DNA of 64,000 nt from JBDHWG01 sp046328525 (GTDB taxonomy: Bacteria > Chloroflexota > Anaerolineae > Epilineales > JAHCIE01), in assembly GCA_046328525.1 (NCBI GenBank), contig JAXLWK010000014.1:1-64000 (forward strand), given 5' to 3'. Positions 40,958-47,890 of this stretch are shown here, piece by piece. Below the pieces are notes generated by a model. The model saw only the letters and a list, made by a program, of their open reading frames with translations. It did no database searches and was not told where the DNA came from. How positions within the stretch are numbered: position 1 is the first letter of the stretch; each line of letters opens with the position of its first letter. The position numbers were made by a program, and so were the translations under genes.

Positions 40958-42079
40958 ATGAAGACTCATCGCGCTCGATCGGTCCTGCTATTCGCATCCA
41001 TGTTCCTTCTCCTCGCTATGGCCCTCGCGGCGACCGTCTCCGCCGACGGCCCCACGATGCGCGTCGTGGCGTCCGGCCTGGACAACCCGCGTGGCCTCGC
41101 CCTCGCCCAGAACGGCCGGCTCTTCGTGGCCGAGGCAGGCAGGGGTGGCGCCGGCCCGTGCGTGGACACGCCGGAGGGCCGCGTCTGCTTCGGCATGAGC
41201 GGGGCGCTCACCGAGGTTGACCTGGCGCGCAACACCCAGCGGCGCGTCATCACCGGCCTGCCCTCCCTCGCGGACCCGGATGGCAGCAACGCGATCGGCC
41301 CGGTCGGCGTGTCCCTCCTGAATCCGAGCGACGTGGCCGTCATCGTTGGCTACGGCGGCCCGCCCGACCAGCGTGTCCCGGCGTTCGGCCCACTAGGCGG
41401 CGGCCTGGGCCAGCTCATGCACGGCGCGGTCGGACGCGGGTTCCGCCCTGCCGGCGACGTGAGCGGCTACGAGGGCAAGGCCAACCCTGACGGCGGCGAA
41501 GTGGATAGCGACCCTTACGCCGTGCTGCGCCTGTTCGGCAAGTCCATCGTCGCCGACGCCGGCGGCAACGACCTGCTGCAAGTGCAGGACGGCCAGGTCA
41601 CGACCCTCGCCGTCTTCCCCGACCGCATGGTGGACGCGCCGCCCTTCCTCGGCCTGCCGCCCGGCGCTCAGATTCCCATGCAGGCGGTGCCGACGAGCGT
41701 CGTGCAAGGCCCGGACGGCGCGTACTACGTCGGCCAGCTCACCGGCTTCCCCTTCCCCAAGGGCGGGGCGAACGTCTACCGCGTCCCGGCCGAGGGCGGA
41801 GCGCCGACCGTCTACGCCAGCGGCTTCACCAACATCATCAGCATCGCCTTCGGCGCCGACGGCTCGCTGTACGTGCTCGAAATCGCCAAGAATGGCCTGA
41901 CGAGCAATGATCCGACCGGCGCCCTCATCAAGGTGGCGAAGGACGGCACGCGCACCGAGATCGCCAGCGCCGGGCTGATGTCGCCGGGCGGTCTCGCCCT
42001 CGGCATGGACGGCTCGTTCTACGTATCGAACCACGGCACGACGCCGGGCGGCGGCACCGTCGTCCACATCATGCCCTAG
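40958..42079 (+). CDS. Secreted ScyD/ScyE-family beta-propeller protein
   Basis: 373 residues. A signal peptide covers about 8-29 (cleavage after VSA). The family pattern is clear: RVVASGLDNPRGLALAQNGRLFVAEAGRGGAGPC, where a cysteine pair (PCVDTPEGRVCFG) follows the first blade, then GANVYRVPAEGG and GLMSPGGLALGMDGSFYVSNHG. Proteins of this family occur in scytonemin clusters and also widely in heterotrophs, where the function is unknown. The ATG at 40958 has a GGGGGC site. A strong terminator follows. The preceding 239 bp (40719-40957) show no gene. Confidence 0.88.
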   Translation: MKTHRARSVLLFASMFLLLAMALAATVSADGPTMRVVASGLDNPRGLALAQNGRLFVAEAGRGGAGPCVDTPEGRVCFGMSGALTEVDLARNTQRRVITGLPSLADPDGSNAIGPVGVSLLNPSDVAVIVGYGGPPDQRVPAFGPLGGGLGQLMHGAVGRGFRPAGDVSGYEGKANPDGGEVDSDPYAVLRLFGKSIVADAGGNDLLQVQDGQVTTLAVFPDRMVDAPPFLGLPPGAQIPMQAVPTSVVQGPDGAYYVGQLTGFPFPKGGANVYRVPAEGGAPTVYASGFTNIISIAFGADGSLYVLEIAKNGLTSNDPTGALIKVAKDGTRTEIASAGLMSPGGLALGMDGSFYVSNHGTTPGGGTVVHIMP

Positions 42080-42112
42080 CCCCAACGGCTCGACAACTCT
42101 ATAGCGACGCAT

Positions 42113-42147
42113 CCCCCGAAGCTCGCGGCGAGCTTCGGGGGTTCTTT
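42113..42147 (+). terminator. Intrinsic terminator after the ScyD-like gene
   Basis: 14-bp perfect arms CCCCCGAAGCTCGC and GCGAGCTTCGGGGG followed by GTTCTTT. It isolates the ScyD-like gene from the parA promoter immediately downstream. Confidence 0.8.
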
Positions 42148-42168
42148 GACGCACAGCGTTATGCGCGC

Positions 42169-42196
42169 TTGACTGTGGGCCGGTCGGTGCTACAAT
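42169..42196 (+). promoter_or_regulatory. Promoter of the leaderless parA-like mRNA
   Basis: TTGACT (42169-42174), 16 bp, TACAAT (42191-42196). The ATG begins 7 nt after the -10 box, at the expected transcription start, and no ribosome site is present. Confidence 0.7.
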
Positions 42197-42202
42197 GAAG
42201 GC

Positions 42203-42976
42203 ATGCCTGTCATCGCCATTGCCAACCAGAAGGGCGGCGTCGCCAAAACGATGGTGACGCTCAACATGGGCGCGGAGATGGCGCGGCGCGGGCTGCGCGT
42301 CCTCCTCGTGGACGCCGACCCGCAGGGGTCCCTGACCCACACCTTCGGCGTGGATGACCCCGACCGCAACCTCTCCACCGTGCTGGGCGTCGTGGACCGC
42401 GGCAGCGGCGACCTGGCCGCCACCGTGCGCCCCGTCGGCGACTGCCTCGACCTCGCGCCGTCGGACATCATGCTCAGCCGCACTGAGCTGGCCCTGGTCG
42501 TGCGCCCCGCCCGCGAGTATCAGCTCCGCCGGGCGATCGAGCCGCTGCGCAGTCAGTACGACTATATCCTGATTGACTGCCCGCCAAGCCTGGGCCTGCT
42601 CGCCGTCAACTGCCTGCTCGCTGCCGATGCCGTGCTCGTGCCGACCTTGCTCGACGTGGTGAGCTTCCGCGCCCTCGGCGCGCTGCTGCAAACCCTCGCC
42701 GACATTCGCGCCGACTACGACCGCGCCCCGCGCCTGCTCGGCGTCCTGGCGACGATGGCCGACATGCGCTCCGTCCACTCCCGCGAGGTGCTGGCGGCGC
42801 TGCGCTCGCGCCCCGACCTGCACGTCTTCGACACGACCATTCCCCGCAGCATCAAGTTCAGTGAGGCCGCCTTCGCGCGGCAGGCCCTGGGCGACTACGA
42901 CGCCCGGCATCACGGCGCCCAGGCCTTCCGCGATTTGACTGAGGAGGTGATCGAACGTGCCAAGCAAACGACCTAG
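42203..42976 (+). CDS. ParA/Soj-type ATPase
   Basis: 257 residues. Deviant Walker A is KGGVAKTMVTL (residues 10-20, with the intramonomer lysine K10). Switch regions are LLVDADPQGSLTHTFG and YILIDCPPSLGLLAVN. It forms an ATP-dependent dimer on DNA to position cargo (chromosome, plasmid or protein complex). Instead of ParB, the next gene, overlapping by 20 bp, encodes a small coiled-coil protein, which suggests positioning of a membrane or protein cargo. The start is set by the promoter at 42169-42196. Confidence 0.9.
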   Translation: MPVIAIANQKGGVAKTMVTLNMGAEMARRGLRVLLVDADPQGSLTHTFGVDDPDRNLSTVLGVVDRGSGDLAATVRPVGDCLDLAPSDIMLSRTELALVVRPAREYQLRRAIEPLRSQYDYILIDCPPSLGLLAVNCLLAADAVLVPTLLDVVSFRALGALLQTLADIRADYDRAPRLLGVLATMADMRSVHSREVLAALRSRPDLHVFDTTIPRSIKFSEAAFARQALGDYDARHHGAQAFRDLTEEVIERAKQTT

Positions 42977-43349
42977 CCTGACGGACATCGCCGAGGAAGT
43001 GGCGCGTATCGCGCCGGCCGACGGTGACGACATGGCCGCGCCGAAAGCCGCGGCGGAGGGCGCGCCCAAGGTCAAGACCCGCAAGCGCGCCGCGTCCACC
43101 ACGAGCCGCGTCAGCGACAGCGGCCTGCGCGAGAGCCTGGACGAGAAGGACCGCGTCATCGCGGCGCAGGAGCAGACCATCGCCGCCCTGCGCGAGCTGG
43201 TAGACAGCCTGCGCGCCCAGGTGGACGGCCTGAAGCGGGAGCAGGAAACGCTCAAGCAAGAGCAAGAGAAGGTGAAAGAGCAGTTGGCCGCCGCGACCGC
43301 GCCGCCCAAAAAGCGCCGCCGCCGCATCCCCTTCTGGAAGCCATTCTAG
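42957..43349 (+). CDS. Coiled-coil partner of the ParA-like ATPase
   Basis: 130 residues from a GTG with GAGGAGGTGATC upstream, inside the end of the ParA gene. The N-terminus (PSKRPSLTDIAEEVARI) is a short helix of the sort that activates ParA ATPases. Residues 30-55 are basic and Ala/Ser-rich. Residues about 55-110 form a heptad-rich coiled coil (EKDRVIAAQEQTIAALRELVDSL, continuing in E/K heptads). The tail is KKRRRRIPFWKPF, basic then aromatic, as in membrane-tethering ends. No ParB or HTH domain. It probably acts as adaptor between ParA and its cargo. Confidence 0.75.
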   Translation: MPSKRPSLTDIAEEVARIAPADGDDMAAPKAAAEGAPKVKTRKRAASTTSRVSDSGLRESLDEKDRVIAAQEQTIAALRELVDSLRAQVDGLKREQETLKQEQEKVKEQLAAATAPPKKRRRRIPFWKPF

Positions 43350-43636
43350 GACATTTGCCCCAGAGGATCGGACCACGAAGTCCACGAAAGGGAGGAAAGG
43401 CGCGAAAAAAGATGTGGCTCCTCGATGTCCATCTTGCAAGCGCCCATCCCTGTCGTGTCCTTCGCGGCTCAACGACTCGCCGGCCGCGTGAGTCGTTACG
43501 GCACAGCGTCCCACATCTATGCCGAACAGCACCGCTCCCACCGACCCCGCGACCCTGAACGCCGCCCTGCGCTTCGCTGCCCCGCCAGGGAACCCTCTGG
43601 TAACGCACTTTGACCCTATCCAGCGCGCCGCAATAC

Positions 43637-43793
43637 TGGTATAATGTAAGTCTGTCTGACGGAGTGGCGATCCGACGAGGTGATGGGGAAGAGTTACGGG
43701 CATGTGCCCCATCGTCACTTCGCCCCATCGTCACCTCTTCCCTCACATCGTCACCCCGTCACCTCGACGGTTTCCCCCTGGAGGAGCAAGAGC
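43637..43793 (+). promoter_or_regulatory. Extended -10 promoter and repeat-rich leader of the Gfo/Idh gene
   Basis: TGG-TATAAT (43637-43645) is a consensus extended -10. The about 140-nt leader that follows contains CCCCATCGTCAC twice (43707, 43723), a third ACATCGTCAC near 43745, and GTGATGGGGAAGAG (43680-43693), which can pair with any of them or with CTCTTCCCTCAC. Mutually exclusive hairpins are therefore possible. The preceding stretch 43350-43630 has an ACCACGAAGTCCACGAAAG repeat and no gene. Confidence 0.45.
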
Positions 43794-44840
43794 GTGTCGC
43801 GTTCGGAACAACCTTTGAGGGCGGTGCTGGTCGGCTGCGGCGGCATGAGCCGCGCCTGGCTCGACGCTGCCCGCGCTATCTCTGACCTGCAAATCGTCGG
43901 CCTCGTGGACGTGGTCGAGACCGCTGCCTATCACCGTGCCGCCGAGTACAACCTGGTGCATGCCACCATCGGCGCCGACCTTACCACGGTGCTCGACGCG
44001 ACGGCGCCGGACATCGTGTTCGACGTCACCGTGCCGGAGGCGCACACCACCGTCACCCTGACCGCCCTCGCCCGCGGCTGCCACGTCCTCGGCGAGAAGC
44101 CCCTGGCCGACAGCATGGAGAACGCGCGCCGCATGGTCGCCGCCGCCCAGGCCGCCGGCCGCCTGTTGGCCGTCATCCAGAACCGGCGCTACAACGCCGA
44201 GATCCGCCGCCTGCGCCACTTCCTGGCGTCGGGCGCGCTCGGCCCCCTCACCACCATCGCCTGCGACTTCTACGTCGGGCCGCACTTCGGCGGCTTCCGC
44301 GACGCGATGGCGCACCCGCTGCTGCTCGACATGGCGATCCATACCTTCGACGCGGCTCGCTTCCTGACCGGCGCCGACCCTGTTTCGGTCTACTGCAAGG
44401 AGTGGAACCCGGCTGGCTCGTGGTATGCCCACGGCGCGTCCGCCGTTGCCATCTTCGAGATGACGGGCGGCATCGTGTTCACGTATCGCGGGAGCTGGTG
44501 CGCCGAGGGCCTGCCCACGAGCTGGGAAGCGGCGTGGCGCGTGATCGGGCCGCGCGGCACGGCAACGTGGGACGGCTACGAGAACATCGCCGCCGAGGTT
44601 GTGGCGGCGACGGGCGGCTTCGTGTCGCGGTCGGAGGAGGTGCTGGTGCCGACGCTACCCCGCGAGCACCGCACCCACGGCCACGCCGACATCATCCGCG
44701 AGTTCGTGGCGTGCGTGCGGGACGGCGGCACGCCGGAGACCGTCTGCACAGACAATATCAAGAGCCTGGCGATGGTGTTCGGCGCGATCGAGAGCGCCGA
44801 GCAGGGCCGCCCCGCGCCTATTGCCGTGGAGGTCGCATGA
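43794..44840 (+). CDS. Gfo/Idh/MocA-family dehydrogenase
   Basis: 348 residues from a GTG with a GGAGG site. Rossmann motif: LRAVLVGCGGMSRAWLDAA. The EKP motif is GCHVLGEKPLADSMENARR, with the substrate-side Lys. The C-terminal domain has HPLLLDMAIHTFDAARFLTG, whose Asp and His are catalytic-type residues. It oxidises or reduces a sugar or inositol derivative with NAD(P). It stands alone behind its own promoter and leader. Confidence 0.92.
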   Translation: MSRSEQPLRAVLVGCGGMSRAWLDAARAISDLQIVGLVDVVETAAYHRAAEYNLVHATIGADLTTVLDATAPDIVFDVTVPEAHTTVTLTALARGCHVLGEKPLADSMENARRMVAAAQAAGRLLAVIQNRRYNAEIRRLRHFLASGALGPLTTIACDFYVGPHFGGFRDAMAHPLLLDMAIHTFDAARFLTGADPVSVYCKEWNPAGSWYAHGASAVAIFEMTGGIVFTYRGSWCAEGLPTSWEAAWRVIGPRGTATWDGYENIAAEVVAATGGFVSRSEEVLVPTLPREHRTHGHADIIREFVACVRDGGTPETVCTDNIKSLAMVFGAIESAEQGRPAPIAVEVA

Positions 44841-44917
44841 GGAAGCTGGAAAGCATCGGTCAGAATACCACAACGGAGTAACTGGGGTTGGGGACGCTCA
44901 GAACAGGAGGCATTGAG

Positions 44918-45154
44918 ATGATCCATTCGACAATCGGTCACGAAGGCGAAATAGCTCTGCCTGACGAAGTCCGTGACCGTTATGGCTTTCTACCTGACAC
45001 GCCTATCCGCATCATCGAGACCAGCACTGGCATCCTCATTGTACCGATGACAGACGAGTCGATGAGTCAGCAACTGGCGCAGGAATTGGCAGACTGGCAG
45101 TCGCTTGGCACAGAGAGCTGGGATATGTTCTCCTACTCGGACAACGACGAATGA
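44918..45154 (+). CDS. AbrB/MazE-type antitoxin
   Basis: 78 residues. The first half is a swapped-hairpin AbrB domain (STIGHEGEIALPDEVRDRYGFLPDTPIRIIETSTGILIVP), and the acidic tail (SLGTESWDMFSYSDNDE) would bind the toxin. The ATG at 44918 has GGAGG 7 nt upstream. The stop overlaps the start of a PemK/MazF-like frame (ATGA). Base composition is lower in G+C than its neighbours, in keeping with recent arrival. The partner toxin is truncated. Confidence 0.85.
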   Translation: MIHSTIGHEGEIALPDEVRDRYGFLPDTPIRIIETSTGILIVPMTDESMSQQLAQELADWQSLGTESWDMFSYSDNDE

Positions 45155-45315
45155 ATGTGGGCGACATCTTCTGGATTGAGTTCCCGGCAGGCGCAGGACG
45201 TGCTCAAGCTGGCCGTCGTCCAGGTATTATCGCCCAGGACTACGTGGGGCGAGTCTCGGACACGGCTATGCAAGTAGTCTGGGCCGCGTTCGACGAGATT
45301 ACCAGGCCGGGTTAG
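45151..45315 (+). pseudogene. Truncated PemK/MazF-type toxin
   Basis: A 54-codon frame overlapping the antitoxin stop by 4 bp. It begins MNVGDIFWIEFPAG, then AQAGRRPGIIAQDY, matching the first two strands and the GRRP motif of PemK/MazF endoribonucleases. It then diverges (AMQVVWAAFDEITRPG) and stops. Family members are about 110 residues, so roughly half, including the dimer-forming C-terminus, is missing. It is probably inactive, and PPOX coding begins 19 bp later. It may still be translated. Confidence 0.7.
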
Positions 45316-45334
45316 CTATGAAAAGGACCACAGC

Positions 45335-45994
45335 ATGACCACCTTCGAGAAGACACCGCGGAACCGCGTGCGCCGCCTGCCGGAGCGCGCCGACTACGAC
45401 CGCAACACCATCTACGCCATCATTGATGAGGCGCTCATCTGCCACGTCGGGTTCGCCCAGGACGGCCAGCCCTTCGTCATCCCCACCATCCACGCCCGCA
45501 TGGGTGACACGCTTATTCTGCACGGGGCGAAGGCGAGCCGCCTCCTGAAGCACATCCAGGGCGGCACCCCGGTCTGCGTCGCCATCACCCTACTCGACGG
45601 GCTGGTCGTGGCGCGCTCGGTGTTCCACAACTCAATGAACTTCCGCTCGGTCGTCCTGTTCGGCGCGGGCCACGTCATCGAGGACCAGGAGGAGCGGCTG
45701 GCGGCGCTGGAGGCGCTGACGGACCACGTGGTGCCGGGGCGCTGGCGCGACTCGCGGCCGCCCAACCGCAAGGAGCTGAACGCGACGACCGTCGTCGCCC
45801 TGCCCATCGAGAGCGCGACGGCGAAGCTGCGGGCGGGGCCGCCGGGGGACGACGACGAGGACTACGCCCTGCCGATGTGGGCCGGCGTCATTCCTATCCA
45901 GCAGATGTTCGGCGCGCCGCAAGACGACCCGCGCCTGACCGACGGCATCCCCGCGCCGGAGTACGTCACGGGCTACCGCCGACGGCAGGAGTGA
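45335..45994 (+). CDS. Pyridoxamine 5'-phosphate oxidase-like flavin protein (NimA-like)
   Basis: 219 residues. It starts with RNRVRRLPERADYDRNTIYAIIDEALICHVGF, the opening of flavin-nucleotide-binding proteins related to NimA. It continues with FVIPTIHARMGDTLILHG and VCVAITLLDGLVVARSVFHNSMNFRSVVLFG, a split-barrel flavin site. It probably binds FMN or F420 and reduces a small molecule. The region near 183 (GPPGDDDEDYALPMWAGVIP) is conserved in the family. It may be co-transcribed with the preceding toxin-antitoxin remnant. Confidence 0.9.
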   Translation: MTTFEKTPRNRVRRLPERADYDRNTIYAIIDEALICHVGFAQDGQPFVIPTIHARMGDTLILHGAKASRLLKHIQGGTPVCVAITLLDGLVVARSVFHNSMNFRSVVLFGAGHVIEDQEERLAALEALTDHVVPGRWRDSRPPNRKELNATTVVALPIESATAKLRAGPPGDDDEDYALPMWAGVIPIQQMFGAPQDDPRLTDGIPAPEYVTGYRRRQE

Positions 45995-46001
45995 TCGCGG
46001 C

Positions 46002-46505
46002 ATGCTGCCCACGGTGACACTGCGCCCCGGCGTCCTCTACATTCTGGCCCTCGTCGCTGCGGCAACGTTCGCCATCGTCGGACTGTACCAGATTGCGCCG
46101 GCCCTCCCACTGTGGCCGCACGTGGCAGTCGGCGCCGCCCTGGCGACCACCGACGCCTGGCTCGCGCCGACGGTGGAGAGCGCGACTCCGAGCGCAACCC
46201 TGGCTCAGGCGCTCCAGGCTATTCCCGGCGACGGCCCGCTCCTGTTCGTCGCCGGGCCCGACCAGGAGTACCACCAGACGTACTATGCCACCCAATATCT
46301 TGCCGGGCTTCGTCCGGTGACGCTCCTGGTTTGCCAGGCGGCCGACCAACCCGCGTACTACCTGACCGACCCACCCGGCATTGATGCCGTCATTATGCTG
46401 GCGCCATCGCCGCCAGCGTGGCTCGCGGGTGGATATCGGCTTGGCTCCCACCTCACGATCACACCCACCTCGAGTAAGCGCGAATGGTCAGCCTATTGCC
46501 CGTAG
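46002..46505 (+). CDS. Membrane-anchored hypothetical protein, GT-C partner
   Basis: 167 residues. One membrane helix (about 10-32) is followed by an extracytoplasmic domain (LAQALQAIPGDGPLLFVAGPDQEYHQTYYATQYLAGLRPV; AYYLTDPPGIDAVIML). This resembles the soluble C-terminal domain of ArnT/PMT-like glycosyltransferases, detached from its membrane part. The next gene, overlapping by 22 bp, encodes a polytopic GT-C-like protein, so the two probably form a split enzyme. I recognise no exact family. Confidence 0.6.
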   Translation: MLPTVTLRPGVLYILALVAAATFAIVGLYQIAPALPLWPHVAVGAALATTDAWLAPTVESATPSATLAQALQAIPGDGPLLFVAGPDQEYHQTYYATQYLAGLRPVTLLVCQAADQPAYYLTDPPGIDAVIMLAPSPPAWLAGGYRLGSHLTITPTSSKREWSAYCP

Positions 46506-47890
46506 TCGCCATCTTCGCCCTCATCACGGCTGGGGTGGGGCTGGCCGGCTTGGTGACACCCCGCGGCTGGACGTGGAGCGCGGCCGAGGGTCTTGCCGTC
46601 GCGCTCATGCTCGGCGCGACCTTCGTCAGCCTCGCCGTCTTCGTCATCGGCTTCACCTTGCGCGGTGTTGCGCTACAACTTGCCGTACTGAGCGCCGCTG
46701 CTGCCCTCGGCCTGGCCGGTATAGCCGTTGGACGACGGCGACAAGGCAAAGTCCACGTGGCCCGTCCCACGCCGGGGGAACTCGCGGCGTGGGTGGTCGT
46801 TCTGGCGCAGCTCGGCGGCGCAGCGTGGCTGGCGTTCTATCGCTCCGACCTGGGATGGGATGGCCTGGTCAATTGGGAGCTTAAGGCGCACCTGGCGTGT
46901 CTCAACAACGGCTCTCCGCCGTTAGCGTACTTCCAGGATAGCACATGGGTGCGCACCCACCCGACGTACCCGTGGCTTGTTCCAGGCATCGAAACGTGGC
47001 TGTACTTGTGGGCCGGGCAGTGCAGCCAGTCCCTGGCAAAACTCGCGCCGTTCCTCTTCTGCGCCGCTGCCGTCGGACTCCTGTATGCCGGCGGTGTGCG
47101 GCTGGCCGGCTCGCGTCTCACCGGCCTGCTCGCCGCCATCCTGTTGTTTTGCATTCCCCTGGTGCTCATCGGCGAAGGAAGCGCAACGAGTGGCTACGCG
47201 GATTTCCCCGTCGGTGTCGCGTATCTCGGCGCGGCCATCTATCTCCTGGCATACATTCGGACGCGGCAGCGAGGGATCCTGGGCCTGGTAGGGGCGATGA
47301 CCGTCCCCCTGGTGTGGGGGAAGGCCGAGGGAGCCATCCTTCTGGCGTGTCTGGGCCTCGTGCTGGCGGTGCACCTCCTTCGAGATCACGGGGCGAGCCT
47401 GTCCATCCGGCTGACCGACGCATCGCTGGCGCTGCTGCCCGGCCTGGTGGTCTATGGCGCGTGGCTCGGGTTCCTCAAACTGAACCAAACCCCACCACCG
47501 ACCGAGTTCTTGCCGATGACTGTGTCTACCTTCGCGGCCAACATCGGGCGTCTCGGCGACGTCGCTGCATACTGGCAAACAATGGTGAAAGATTGGCCCA
47601 CCTGGGGCGCGTTCTGGCCTTTCCTGCTCGCGGCGTGCATTGTGGTCGTCCTTGGCGCTCGCGGCGTGCCGCGCGGCATCCTGGCCTTGCTCGGCCTTCC
47701 CCTGGCCGCGTACTCCACGATCTTCGTCTTTAGCTCGTGGGCAGATCCGACCGACCACATCCAAAGCTCGCTCGGCCGGCTGGCGCTCCAGATAGCGCCC
47801 CTCGGCGCGCTCACCATCGCGCTCGCCCTCAACCATCTCCCCCGGCTGGGGAAAGCACGACTCTGGTCGCGCCGTCACAGTCCAGAGTGA
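46484..47890 (+). CDS. Polytopic GT-C-type glycosyltransferase-like membrane protein
   Basis: 468 residues with about 11 membrane helices. The first large loop (about 125-165) has FYRSDLGWDGLVNWELKAHLACLNNG and WVRTHPTYPWLVPGIETWLY. This is an Asp/Trp and His-Pro-Tyr-Pro layout like the polyprenyl-phosphate-sugar binding loop of PMT/ArnT proteins. It may glycosylate a lipid or surface protein. Its 3' end overlaps the convergent methyltransferase gene by 62 bp. Confidence 0.75.
   Translation: MVSLLPVVAIFALITAGVGLAGLVTPRGWTWSAAEGLAVALMLGATFVSLAVFVIGFTLRGVALQLAVLSAAAALGLAGIAVGRRRQGKVHVARPTPGELAAWVVVLAQLGGAAWLAFYRSDLGWDGLVNWELKAHLACLNNGSPPLAYFQDSTWVRTHPTYPWLVPGIETWLYLWAGQCSQSLAKLAPFLFCAAAVGLLYAGGVRLAGSRLTGLLAAILLFCIPLVLIGEGSATSGYADFPVGVAYLGAAIYLLAYIRTRQRGILGLVGAMTVPLVWGKAEGAILLACLGLVLAVHLLRDHGASLSIRLTDASLALLPGLVVYGAWLGFLKLNQTPPPTEFLPMTVSTFAANIGRLGDVAAYWQTMVKDWPTWGAFWPFLLAACIVVVLGARGVPRGILALLGLPLAAYSTIFVFSSWADPTDHIQSSLGRLALQIAPLGALTIALALNHLPRLGKARLWSRRHSPE

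Noticed and set aside
43355..43613. Small plus-strand frames after the coiled-coil gene
   Set aside because: They contain the ACCACGAAGTCCACGAAAG repeat, lack ribosome sites and show no protein-like pattern.
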